From positions 23,392,436 to 23,456,435 of the forward strand of contig OY757939.1 of NCBI GenBank assembly GCA_963585895.1: 64,000 nucleotides of DNA. Reading direction: 5' to 3'. A program made the position numbers and the translations under genes. Positions 11,901 through 22,505 of this stretch are shown here, piece after piece. How positions within the stretch are numbered: position 1 is the first letter of the stretch; every line of letters starts with the position of its first letter. The stretch comes from Sepioteuthis lessoniana. Taxonomy: Eukaryota > Mollusca > Cephalopoda > Myopsida > Loliginidae. The notes beneath the pieces were generated by a model, which did not search any database, was not told where the DNA came from, and saw only the letters and a list, made by a program, of their open reading frames with translations.

Positions 11901-14900
11901 GGAATGCATTGGAGATGATTTTAGGAGAGGAATGCATTGGAGATGATTTTAGTATAGAAATGCATTGGAGATGATTTTAGTAGAGGAATGCATTGGAGAT
12001 GATTTTAGTATAGAAATGCATTGGAGATGATTTTAGTAGAGGAATGCATTGGAGATGATTTTTGTATAGAAATGCATTGGAGATGATTTTAGTAGAGGAA
12101 TGCATTGGAGATGATTTTTGTATAGAAATGCATTGGAGATGATTTTAGTAGAGGAATGCATTGGAGATGACTTCAGTAGAGGAATGCATTGGAGATGATT
12201 TTAGTAGAGGAATGCATTGGAGATGATTTTAGTAGAGGAATGCATTGGAGATGATTTTAGTAGAGGAATGCATTGGAGATGATTTTAGTATAGAAATGCA
12301 TTGGAGATGATTTTAGTAGAGGAATGCATTGGAGATGATTTTTGTATAGAAATGCATTGGAGATGATTTTAGTAGAGGAATGCATTGGAGATGATTTTTG
12401 TATAGAAATGCATTGGAGATGATTTTAGTAGAGGAATGCATTGGAGATGATTTTAGTATAGAAATGCATTGTAGATGATTTTTGTATAGAAATGCATTCG
12501 AGATGATTTTAGTAGAGGAATGCATGGGAGATGATTTTAGTAGAGGAATGCATTGGAGATGATTTTAGTAGAGGAATGCATTGGAGATGATTTTACAAGA
12601 GGAATGCATTGGAGAGGGTTTTAGTAGAGGAATGCATTGGAGATCATTTTACAAGAGGAAGGCATTGGAGATGATTTTAGTAGAGGAATTCATTGGAGAT
12701 GATTTTAGTAGAGGAAGACATTGGATATGATTTTAGAAGAGGAATGCATTGGAGATGATTTTAGTAGAGGAATGCATTGGAGATGATTTTAGTATAGAAA
12801 TGCATTGGAGATGATTTTAGTATAGGAATGCATTGGAGATGATTTTTGTATAGGAATGCATTGGAGATGATTTTAGTAGATGAATGCATGGGAGATGATT
12901 TTAGTAGAGGAATGCATTGGAGATGATTTTAGGAGAGGAATGCATTGGAGATGATTTTAGTAGAGGAATTCATTGGAGATGATTTTAGTAGAGGAATGCA
13001 TTGGAGATGATTTTAGGAGAGGAATGCATTGGAGATGATTTTAGTAGAGGAATTCATTGGGGATGATTTTAGTAGATGAATGCATTGGAGATGATTTTGG
13101 TAGAGGAATGCATTGGAGATTATTTTAGTAGAGGAATGCATTGGAGATGATTTTAGTATAGGAATTCATTGGAGATGATTTTAGTAGATGAATGCATTGG
13201 AGATGATTTTGGTAGAGGAATGCATTGGAGATTATTTTAGTAGAGGAATGCATTGGAGATGATTTTAGGAGAGGAATGCATTGGAGATGATTTTAGTATT
13301 GGAATGCATTGGAGATGATTTTAGTAGAGGAATTCATTGGAGATGATTTTAGTAGAGGAATGCATTGGAGATGATTTTAGTAGAGGAATGCATTGGAGAT
13401 GATTTTAGTATAGGAATGCATTGGAGATGATTTTAGTAGAGGAATGCATTGAGATGATTTTAGTAGAGGAATGCATTGGAGATGATTTTAGTAGAGGAAT
13501 GCATTGGAGATGATTTTAGTAGAGGAATGCATTGGAGATGATTTTAGTAGAGGAATGCATTGGAGATGATTTTAGGAGAGGAATGCATTGGAGATGATTT
13601 TAGGAGAGGAATGCATTGGAGATGATTTTAGTAGAGGAATGCATTGGAGATGATTTTAGTAGAGGAATGCATTGGAGATGATTTTTGTAGAGGAATGCAT
13701 TGGATATGATTTTAGAAGAGGAATTCATTGGAGATGATTTTAGCAGAGGAATGCATTGGAGATGATTTTAGTATAGAAATGCATTGGAGATGATTTTAGT
13801 ATAGAAATGCATTGGAGATGATTTTAGAAGAGGAATGCATTGGAGATGATTTTAGTATAGGAATTCATTGGAGATGATTTTAGAAGAGGAATTCATTGGA
13901 GATGATTTTAGAAGAGGAATTCATTGGAGATAATTTTAGCAGAGGAATGCATTGGAGATGATTTTAGTATAGGAATTCATTGGAGATGATTTGAGTAGAT
14001 GAATGCATTGGAGATGATTTTAGTAGAAATGCATTGGAGATGATTTGAGTAGATGAATGCATTGGAGATGATTTTAGTAGAAATGCATTGGAGATGATTT
14101 GAGTAGATGAATGCATTGGAGATGATTTTAGTAGAAATGCATTGGAGATGATTTGAGTAGATGAATGCATTGGAGATGATTTTCGTATAGGAATGCATTG
14201 GAGATGGTTTTAGTAGAGGAATGCATTGGGGATGATTTTAGTATAGGAATGCATTGGAGATGATTTTAGTAGAGGGATGCATTGGAGATGACTTCAGTAT
14301 AGGAATTCATTGGAGATGATTTTAGTAGAGGGATGCATTGGAGATGATTTTAGTAAAGGAATTCATTGGAGATGATTTTAGTAGAGGAATTCATTGGAGA
14401 TGATTTTAGTATAGAAATGCATTGGAGATGATTTTAGTAGAGGAATGCATTGGAGATGATTTTATTAGAGGAATGCATTGGAGATAATTTTTGTATAGGA
14501 ATGCATTGGAGATGATTTTAGTATCGAAATGCATTGGAGATGATTTTAGTAGAGGAATGCATTGGAGATGATTTTACAAGAGGAATTCATTGGAGATGAT
14601 TTTAGTAGAGGAATGCATTGGAGATGATTTTAGTATAGAAATGCATTGGAGATGATTTTAGTAGAGGAATGCATTGGAGATGATTTTACAAGAGGAATGC
14701 ATTGGAGATGATTTTAGTAGAGGAATGCATTGGAGATGATTTTAGTATAGAAATGCATTGGAGATGATTTTAGTAGAGGAATGCATTGGAGATGATTTTA
14801 CAAGAGGAATGCCTTGGGGATGATTTTAGTAGAGGAATGCATTGGAGATGATTTTAGTAGAGGAATGCATTGGAGATGATTTTAGTAGAGGAATGCATTG

Positions 14901-15193
14901 CAGATGATTTTAGTAGTGGAATTCATTGGAGATGATTTTAGTATAGGAATGCATTGGAGATGATTTTTGTAGAGGAATTCATTGGAGATGATTTTAGTAT
15001 AGAAATGCATTGGAGATGATTTTACAAGAGGAATGCATTGGAGATGATTTTAGTATAGGAATGCATTAGAGATGATTTTAGTAGAGGAATTCATTGGATA
15101 TGATTTTAATATAAGAAGGCATGTGAAATGATTTTAGTATAGGAATGCATTGGGGATTTTTTAAATATGGGAATACATTGGAAATTGTTTTAG
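5930..15193 (+). repeat. 28-bp satellite (minisatellite) array, ~330 units
   Basis: The 28-bp unit has core AATGCATTGGAGATGATTTT followed by a variable AGTAGAGG, AGTATAGA, ACAAGAGG or AGGAGAGG segment. AATGCATT alternates with AATTCATT. Spacing is strictly 28 bp for long stretches. Exceptions are rare: a 27-mer near 13450 and repeated 26-mers at 14000-14160. Units at both ends are degenerate. Within the array there are higher-order periods of 112 bp (6960-7230), 56 bp (11940-12500), 54 bp (14000-14170) and an exact 1,176-bp duplication (9207-10382 repeated as 10383-11558). No unit contains a promoter or a protein motif that I can identify. Open frames over it arise from periodicity: three units make 84 bp, and the 54-bp dimer keeps frame. 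Confidence 0.97.
9207..11558 (+). repeat. Exact 1,176-bp tandem duplication (42 monomers) inside the satellite
   Basis: Rare variant units recur at a fixed offset of 1,176 bp. GGAGTTCATTGGAGG is at 9241 and 10417. GAATTGG-type units are at 9441/10617, 9525/10701, 9777/10953 and 9861/11037. ACAAGCGG is at 10215/11391, and AATAGATTGG at about 10308/11484. The match starts at 9207 (10383 in the second copy) and fails again at 10383/11559, so the copies abut exactly. Confidence 0.88.
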
Positions 15194-15827
15194 GATGAAT
15201 ATATGAGAATTTAATGTTAAAATAAAATATGACTCATTATATGATTAAACATTCTTACAAATAGCAAATAAGTGTGTGATAATTGTTGAATATTATTTTA
15301 TTTACTGTTGCTGTTTTTTACTCAATGTACACGTGTTACTCACAGCAACAAAATGTAAAACAGTGAATGTTTTAATGAAATGAAAATGGTGCTCACAATA
15401 AACACATGTTTAGCAAATGTTAACAATCAATGATTTTGTAGGGTTTTTTATTTTTTTTATTTTTGTTATTAACTTTTTACAGCTTAAAGCATAAGTTTAT
15501 TTATTTTCCCCATTTACAAACGGTTATTTTTTTGACAGTTTCTGAGTCCATGTGAAAACAAGTTGCAAAACACTTCCCAATTTGAAAAAAAAAAAAAGTA
15601 AAGAAAATGATGTCCTCAGTGCACAACGTAAGTGAAATTGTGACATTGATGTGATAAAAGATTGAGAAGGAAACACCCAAAATAAAAATATCTACTTGCA
15701 CAAGAATAATTTATTTTTCTTTTTAAGACAATCTGTAAACTTTTCTCTTTTAAAATTTTAACCCACCTACTTATATATGTGTATATATATTTTTTGTCTT
15801 AAAAGCTGAATATGTTATTATAAATAC
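15194..15827. other. AT-rich right flank of the array
   Basis: Monomer-like sequence decays into AT-rich DNA with poly-T and poly-A tracts. No gene is visible. The short minus-strand frame at 15501-15701 has no recognisable domain. Confidence 0.5.
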
Positions 15828-16290
15828 TTGGGTGAATCAAAAGTTTTGCAATATTTTAGTTGTACATGCTAGTTTGCTGTGTGTCTACCTTGTGATGGAA
15901 GCAATTCAAGCAATTGCAGGTATTTGCTATGGATGGTAGTATAGTGGTAGTTGGTGTGCTAACATGTACATTGCTTCACTCCATGAGTGATTTGAAAGCT
16001 GCATGTTTATACATGCAACATTGTATAATTTGAGAACTGATGTTTGACAAGTTCAAATTGGGCCATAACACCACAAAGAAACCAAAAAGCCTTGACAATC
16101 AGGATAGGTCAAGGTTGACATAAAAATGTAGATTTTGAGGCTGTACTACAAGCCAGAGAGGCAAATCTAGCTAGTAGGACTGAGAGAGTACCAGCTGAAC
16201 ATGATATCTCACAATACAGTGTGCAACCTCAGCAAAAGCATCTTAAACAGCCAAATCATGCCTCACATTACCAAAATATTTCCAAACTTT
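15828..16290 (+). pseudogene. Possible mariner-like transposase remnant
   Basis: The segment starts with GGGTGAATCAAAAGTTTTGC, which resembles a mariner-type terminus. A stop-free stretch of about 57 codons (16127-16297) reads DFEAVLQAREANLASRTER and continues to DISQYSVQ and then LKQ. That layout resembles the helix-turn-helix linker of mariner transposases (a DISQ.SV..-like motif before a lysine-rich segment). No catalytic motif remains and there are several stops elsewhere. Classification is tentative. Confidence 0.3.
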
Positions 16291-16958
16291 TAACACATTC
16301 TAGTATATACATATATTTTTTTTTCTTATAAACTGAATTTTTTATATTAAATACAATAGCTCTGATCTGTTTCTAATGCTTGCCTCATTTTCCAACAACT
16401 GATAATCTTTTGTTTTCTGACTCTTGTGAGAACAGAGATCGATGATAATATTAATACTTCTATTTAGGAAAGAACGAGGAATACAAATTAGCATATCATA
16501 GTTACCTCCATACATATCAAGAACTTTGATGATTAAAGAATGACATTCAGTGCATATGCACATAACATTTTTTTGTTCATTTAAAATTGGATGAGAAATT
16601 AATTTTTAATAAGTTAAAGCATTTTAAATGTATTATTAGTTTATTATGCCTCCTAGGGCATCTCCATTTTTTTTTACAATCTTCTCCCATCAACCAAAGA
16701 AAAAACGAAGTAATCTTTACACAGAATATATACAGATCAAATTTTGTTACGTAATTTATCTAATAGTTCCCAAAAATACCCTCTAAAATTCTTTTTCTGA
16801 AACGATCCAAATTCCTCTTAATTTTTTTTAATGCTATTTCTGTTTTTGATCTGATTAAGCAATTTGTTTCAAAATTATATTAGCGACTAAAAAAAAAAAT
16901 CTTTCTTGGATGTGTTATTCTTGTTGGGTTATGGTTATATTCAAATGCACCTGATGAG

Positions 16959-16962
<4 letters not shown>
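16291..16962. other. AT-rich stretch, nothing recognised
   Basis: Poly-T tracts and AT-rich sequence. The minus-strand open frame 16342-16563 (73 codons) has several Cys and His but no pattern I can place in a family. Confidence 0.45.
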
Positions 16963-17014
<52 letters not shown>

Positions 17015-17015
17015 C

Positions 17016-17054
<39 letters not shown>

Positions 17055-17076
17055 TATATATATTATATATACATAT

Positions 17077-17107
<31 letters not shown>

Positions 17108-17128
17108 TATATATATGTATATATATAT
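16963..17128. repeat. (TA)n microsatellite, ~165 bp
   Basis: A long TA run with interspersed CATATTATATA steps. It is self-complementary and could form cruciforms. Tyr/Ile frames over it are not genes. Confidence 0.97.
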
Positions 17129-17482
17129 GATGGCCAATAAACAAATAAGTAGAATTAAAGAAGAAGAAATTTTTTTCATAAATGTAAATCCTGAATTGTT
17201 TTAGGGCAAAAATGATCTTAACTCACAAAAAATATTTCCTTTGAGGCTGTTCAGCATGGCAGCAAATCAAACAGAGGTCTGTCATAAATTTTTGATTGCA
17301 GTGAAGTACAAACCATGTGAAATTTAAAAAAGAATGTGTAATGTGCACAGAGAAACATGTTTTAGTTAAAATGATGTTTACAAATTGGCTAAACGAGTTT
17401 GCCACTTCAAGCTGGCATTGAAAAGACTTCCTGGGAAAGCAATGAATACAATTATTCTCTCTCCATCTATGAGTAAATAGTA
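17129..17482. other. Stretch with no recognised feature
   Basis: Unique-looking sequence with a 60-codon minus-strand frame (17223-17405) that matches nothing I know. There are no inverted repeats or SINE motifs. Confidence 0.45.
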
Positions 17483-17640
17483 GGGCAGACAGAGCTTTTT
17501 AACCTTGGTATGGCAACCAGTTTAGGAGAAGGAAAATTCTGAATTCAAACCAGACCTGGAGAAGGATGACTTCTACCAGAATATTCCTACCTAAGACATG
17601 TTATATGAGTGGCATCCCCTCAACCAAACCAGTTTAAAGG
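17483..17640 (+). repeat. SINE-gamma tail fragment
   Basis: TTTTTAACCTTGGTATGGCA and CTGAATTCAAACC match the plus-sense distal part of SINE-gamma. About 100 bp follows (CTGGAGAAGGATG, TTCCTACC..GACA) that is shared with the copy at 32930-33110. Confidence 0.6.
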
Positions 17641-18491
17641 ATAAGTTTATTGCTTAGACCAGGTATGGCTAACCTTTTTTAAGAAGTAGGTCACATGAGA
17701 TATAACTCATTATCAGGTAGGCTGTATAACTAAAAAATCTAAGATAATTTTACATTGAAGTTATCTCATAGCAGGAGATAATAAGCATATGCATCTACCT
17801 TTGAAATCGTGAAAAGTTAATTTTTTTTTCTCTTAGGTAAAATGATCTTTTCTATAAAAAATTGAAGTGATATGCAGGCCATTCACAAAGCACCACAGGT
17901 TGCAGTTTGCCCATGACAGTCCAAGACCTTTTTTTATGGTTCTGATTCCTGTAGAGGAACCTATTGAAGTACCTTTTATTTTGCGGCTTGATAGCTGTGT
18001 TGAACATTACCCAATGCCTAACTGTGCTCACATGCACTGTTTGATTTCTATAAATATCACCGCAATAGGTGCAGTTTTTTTTCACATGACAGAATTTGGT
18101 GACACTTTTATATCAGAAGTCATTCTGCAGAACTGCTACTCACCTGTTTTTGTTGGTTAAAAAAATTATGAGTCACATTCAACATGTGCTGCCAGACCAC
18201 TCATATCTACCGTTGATATTATGGGACAACATTATGAAATGAGAAGTATTAGTTGTTATTGTCCTATTAGGATTGCAGCATATAGAGTTGTTTATTACTG
18301 GTGAAACTATGTAACTGATAGCAAAGACTGTGGGAAAATAGTGTTTAATAGCTGAAAACTTGCTCTATCCAATGGTTTTTGAAAAGCCATTCAGAAAGTA
18401 ACACAGTCGGTGTTTATCCATGACTGGATTAAACAAAAGTTTGTTTTAGAATTATGAAATGCAGTAAACATTATTTTCTGATTGTACATGG
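17641..18491. other. Unclassified segment with opposing open frames
   Basis: It begins with ACCAGGTATGGCTAACCTTTTT near 17660, which resembles the terminus of some hAT-type DNA transposons. A 97-codon plus-strand frame (17867-18160) overlaps a 77-codon minus-strand frame (17852-18085). I recognise neither. A matching second terminus was not found, so this is only a possible non-autonomous DNA element. Confidence 0.25.
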
Positions 18492-18717
18492 TGTCTCAAA
18501 ATAGATGCAACCCATTAATATGATAATGATTTATCGCTGAGATAAGCTCAATAGTGGTCATTTGGAACATGTTCTGTAAAAAATGCATGCTTTCAGCCAG
18601 GGACATCAAATTCATTTTAAAAATTTTTGGCTTCCAGGATATGCAATCTTTTTTTTGAGTTTCTTGTCTCAGTAATAAATCATTATCATATTAATGGGTT
18701 GCATCTATTTTGAGACA
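18492..18717. mobile_element. 226-bp MITE with 43-bp perfect terminal inverted repeats
   Basis: The left end (18492-18534) starts TGTCTCAAAATAGATGCAAC and is the exact reverse complement of the right end (18675-18717). The similarity continues inward imperfectly for about 20 bp more (GCTGAGATAAG..CTCAA against CTGAGACAAGAAACTCAA). There is no coding capacity. I see no clear target duplication and no flanking TA. It is probably a non-autonomous DNA transposon mobilised in trans. Confidence 0.88.
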
Positions 18718-18742
18718 GTTTTGAATGATTTTGTCTTCAAAT

Positions 18743-19016
18743 AAGTAAGTAAGTAAAAGTAAAGTTGGCAACCATAGTCGAGGGTAACCCGAAGGCTCCC
18801 TTTTCAATAGCTACTACACCAAGGTGTAGGGGAGGACGCTACTCCTTCCCTGGATTGCTCTACTTTACCCTTGATCCGTACCTTCTAATGCTGAGTGTTA
18901 AGCAAGGAGGCATCAAGTGCCATTTTTTGAGTCTTTGGTATGACTCGACCTGGGATTGAACCCAGGTCTCCTGGGCCAGTGGCAAACACTCTAACCGCTA
19001 GGCCAATGTCCGGTAC
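18743..19016 (-). repeat. SINE-alpha, near full length
   Basis: On the minus strand it has the tRNA-like head with A box TGGCCTAGCGG and B box GGTTCAATCCC, then the CTTGATGCCTCCTTGCTTAA body and the GGTCGCC-like 3' end. AAGT repeats form its 3' tail (18743-18760). Confidence 0.88.
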
Positions 19017-19387
19017 TTTCAAATAAGTAGTGATATAAAATATTTTTTCCTCTCTTATCCAAGGCATTGGGATTGAGGGTCAATAGTTTGTTATAGTATA
19101 CTATTTTCAAATCTGAAACAAAAAAAGAGCACAACATTATTATTAGTAGAGTTATTAGCAGTCAACATAGATCCCATGTACATTGAGACACCCAATACCT
19201 TTGGTTTATTAATAGAATAAGAAAATTCCTTATAAATAGCATAGCACTTTTTCTTAGCTGTACCAATATGCTTCTAATTTGCCATCTTAAATCAAACAGC
19301 AGTGAAATTTACAAGTGTATTCAATTCAGCATTATGAGATAACAAAATATTACAAGGCCAAATTAGAGTAAATACAAGTATATATTT
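19017..19387. other. Stretch with no recognised feature
   Basis: AT-rich sequence between two SINEs. No open frame or repeat relation was seen. Confidence 0.45.
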
Positions 19388-19655
19388 ACCAACCCCTCTG
19401 CACGAGCAGGATGTGACACAAGGTTAATTTTTAAGCAGGTTTGAATACATTGTTTTCTTTCTCCAAGATTGGTTACCAAACCAAGGCTGAAAAAACTAGT
19501 CTACCCAACTATTTTCCCATAGCTGGAAGGAGAATAATCGGATTCATACCTTTCCCAATGGTATTAGAGCTATGTGAAATGCAATTAGCCTCGTCCAGGA
19601 TTTGAACTTGTGTTGCTGTGTCCATTTCCTACAATGATAACCACTATGCCACAGA
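19388..19655 (-). repeat. SINE-gamma, near full length
   Basis: On the minus strand it starts with A-box-like TGGCATAGTGG and B-box-like AGTTCAAATCC. The body has GGGAAAGGTATGAATCCGAT, and the distal part ends in TTGTGTCACATCCTGCTCG. This fits a third tRNA-derived SINE family. Confidence 0.8.
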
Positions 19656-19992
19656 CAAATACAATTAGAAAGATTGTGCTGCACCACTCTTCCATGACTT
19701 GAAAATCATCATTCAGAATCCTGGTTTTTACTTGGGTTTGAACATTGACTTCTTGCTTTGGTAGGAAAAATGCAGTCACCTCAGTTATAATGAGGATTAA
19801 CAGTCTGGTATGATGTTAGAGTGAGTAGGTATTCAAAAAAACTTTATCTAGTATGGCACAAGGTCAATTGAGTGGAACATCAAATAATAACTTCATGATT
19901 GGTTAGACTAACTTGCAATGTCACGTTCTGTCAGGAACTGTAGACATTCAAAAAGCTTAACTTAGTGTAGCACAAGGTCAGATGAGTTGATG
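19656..19992. repeat. Low-copy repeat sharing CACAAGGTCA units
   Basis: Two or three diverged blocks share AAAAGCTTAACTTAGT and GGCACAAGGTCA motifs (19825-19870, 19930-19985). They recur at about 20262-20395. They look like decayed SINE-gamma tails, but I cannot assign them firmly. Confidence 0.4.
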
Positions 19993-20262
19993 GTTGGTTA
20001 GTTGGGTTTTATGGCATATCAACCCTTGTAAGTTATTTAAAGCTAACTCTTGTTTATAATTCTATTAAATATCTGATTTGTAAAGAAATAGTTTGCAGAT
20101 AACATTTTAAACAAGCAAGAACTCATTTGTTTGCGCACAGATAGTTTCAAATATTGCTATTTGACATAAGTAGTTTATTTAGTATTAATCGTTTATTTGC
20201 AGACAGCTTTAAATGGTTTCAAGTATTGCTACCAATGACTATGACATTAAATATAAATGATT
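19993..20262 (+). repeat. Repeat A, head and middle modules
   Basis: The head TTATGGCATATCAACC is followed by GATTTGTAAAGAAATAG and several ACACAG..TTAAATGG-like motifs. The tail module is absent. Confidence 0.7.
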
Positions 20263-20407
20263 CGTCACTCTCTGCCAAGTACTGTAGATATTTCAAAAGC
20301 TTGATTTAGTCTGGCACAAGGTCAGATAACTGGTGCATCAAAAAGTGAAAATCAAACTCACAACAGTCATAATTGGCCTGCTCGACTACCTTACTAACAA
20401 TTATTCT

Positions 20408-20636
20408 TTGGTTTAGTGGCATATCAACTTTTATGGGTTATTTAATGCCAAAGCCATCCTTGTAGAAGAACGGTAGTGGTACTATATAACCCATATTGAA
20501 GGAGATAAGGGGGTTCATACCTTTCCAAAGGGTATGAGTTTGAGAGCGAACATAATAGTATGACTGGAGATCAAAATCATTTACTATAATGTCGTAGTTC
20601 AGTATGTTAGCAACGACGCCATTACATAATGGTGAC
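20408..20636 (-). repeat. SINE-beta, diverged copy
   Basis: It has the complete order of SINE-beta on the minus strand: a tRNA-like head near 20560-20636, GGTATGAACCCCCTTATC, TAGTACCACTACCGTTCTTC, and the 3' end TGATATGCCACTAAACC shared with Repeat A. Confidence 0.7.
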
Positions 20637-21789
20637 TCCCTGCAGCAATCACTCTGAAGTGAAGTATCTTCAGCTTTTTAAAATAAAGTGAGAAATATTT
20701 TTCTTGTTTTTCGAGGTGTAAATGAAGGAAGTACATATATATAAATTGGATATTTGATCGTATGAGTGTCAAATGAAGTGAAAAGTATGTACTTGTCTAG
20801 AATGTCCCTTGGAGAAAATGTCTAGTGATGTACAAAAAATGAGACTGACTTCTAATTTCACCATTCAGATAAGACGAAGTATCAGTGATTATCATTACAT
20901 TTTTTACTGTAAAAAAAAATAAAAAAAAAATAAACCAACCCCAAAACTAAACAAAACAACACATCTTTGCATTGCTACAATACTGCCATCTGCTATATTT
21001 CTTTAAATTTTTCCCTCTCCAAATGCTAAGAAGAGGAGGAGTTAAGGTCAATTGCTGATATATATTTTTTGGGACAAAAATCTAACAGTCCAGTTAAAAA
21101 AATAGAAGGAAACAACTGAAATTTACTCTTATCTGAATAGTGAATGTTAGCATTACATTCTAATATTCTTTTTTTTGTATATTAACAAAGACATCTTTAC
21201 TCTGCAGGCTATTCTGGAGAAGAAAAAAAAAAGAAAAAAAAAAAGATATAAACAAAGAAAATCAGTAAACTTGATGTAGAAGTTTTTCATTTATTATTAT
21301 CAAAATGTATGTTTTTAAATTTTTTTTCCTTATGACCTGATAATTATAAGGGTGTGTCAAATGTATTTTTTCTTTCTTTTTTTTTTTTAAAACTTTACTT
21401 CAAATACATATGTAGAGTCTATCTATCTCTGACTCCACAACATTATTTTACTTTTTAGTCCTTTACTTCATAGCTTATTTTGTATACATATCTAAAGACT
21501 ATCTTTGATTTGACTATATTATCAAAATGATTATAATATATATTAGGAAATATTGAAGCTATTTTCCTTTTTACCCACCTTTACTCCAAATGTTTCTTGA
21601 ACATCTTCAAGAGTATTGCTGTATCCAGTATATCATTAATAGTACTAGAATATATATTAGAATGTATCAGAAATATTTAAAATTTTTACAGATGCTTCAT
21701 TCAAAGCTTTTTTCATTTACACTTCTATCCCTGAATTCACTATATCATTATTGTTATTTCACTTCTTGCAGGTTTTTCATACCAGCATC
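20637..21789. other. AT-rich stretch, nothing recognised
   Basis: Poly-A and poly-T rich sequence. The 76-codon frame at 21590-21820 (+) matches no family I know. No terminal inverted repeats were found. Confidence 0.45.
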
Positions 21790-22010
21790 AGCTGGTTATC
21801 TTCCACTGGAGTCTGATTGACAGTAAGTCTCCTTGGGTCTCAAGGACCCTTCTGAGTATTTTAGCTAATCTCAACAAGACTGTTCCAAGTGTGCCAACAA
21901 CAAGTAGTATCACTGTTACCTTAGTGGTCCACAGTTTCTTTTTTTAGCCCTTTGGAAAGATTCAAGTATTTGTCTATCTTTTTTGCTTCTTTTTATTTTT
22001 ATTGGAACAG
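21790..22010 (-). pseudogene. Decayed LINE ORF2 C-terminal fragment
   Basis: Read on the minus strand, a stretch gives KKIDKYLNLSKGLKK. After a one-base shift in an A run it gives KKLWTTKVTVILLVVGTLG, then RLAKILRRVLET. This order (I.KY.DL...L.KLW..KV.VIP.VVG.LG.V ... ILR.VLE) is a recurring signature near the C-terminus of reverse-transcriptase proteins encoded by non-LTR elements. It is a short, frameshifted relic with no functional reading frame. Confidence 0.5.
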
Positions 22011-22080
22011 CAAAATCCATAAGATGACAAGTTATAATTATAATTCAGATGATTTTGAGTCATTGTTTTTATTTAGTTTT

Positions 22081-22505
22081 TTTTTTGGGGCATATCAACC
22101 ATTGTAGGTCATTTAATGCCAACTCTTCTTTATACATATATATTAAATACATATAATTCGGTTTAGTTGGTTTTAATGCATATCAACCATTGTAGGTCAT
22201 TTAATGCCAAATCTTCTTTATACATATATATTAAATACATATAATTCGGTTTAGTTGGTTTTAATGCATATCAACCATTGTAGGTTATTTAATGCCAAAT
22301 CCTCTTTATACATATATATTAAATACATATAATTTGGTTTAGTTGGTTTTAATGCATATCAACCATTGTAGGTCATTTAATGCCAACTCTTCTTTATACA
22401 TATATATCAAATACATATAATTCGGTTTAGTTGGTTTTAATGCATATCAACCATTGTAGGTCATTTAATGCCAACTCTTCTTTATACATATATATTAAAT
22501 ACATG
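22081..22505 (+). repeat. Five tandem copies (88 bp) of the Repeat A head
   Basis: CATATCAACC recurs at 22091, 22179, 22267, 22355 and 22443, exactly 88 bp apart. Each unit has CATTTAATGCC, TATACATATATATTAAATAC and TTCGGTTTAGTTGG. The last unit continues into the rest of a Repeat A copy. Confidence 0.95.

Noticed and set aside
12313..14198. Minus-strand ORFs of 66-73 codons over the satellite (Ser-Asn-Ala-Phe-Leu-Tyr repeats)
   Set aside because: They exist only because three 28-bp units, or the 54-bp dimer, keep reading frame. There is no start context, and unit variation does not protect the frame.
5930..15193. CRISPR-like array: a 28-bp repeat at regular spacing
   Set aside because: Units follow each other with no spacers and share gradual variants. 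The setting is eukaryotic and no cas genes are near. It is a satellite.
16906..17130. Tyr/Ile-repeat ORF, and similar ones at 752-1060, 30180-30502 and 31401-31839
   Set aside because: They are translations of TA, TG and CA microsatellites.
17852..18160. Overlapping 97- and 77-codon frames on opposite strands as a cellular gene
   Set aside because: There is no recognisable domain, no splice context, and the frames lie in a probable DNA-element remnant. I left them as unclassified.
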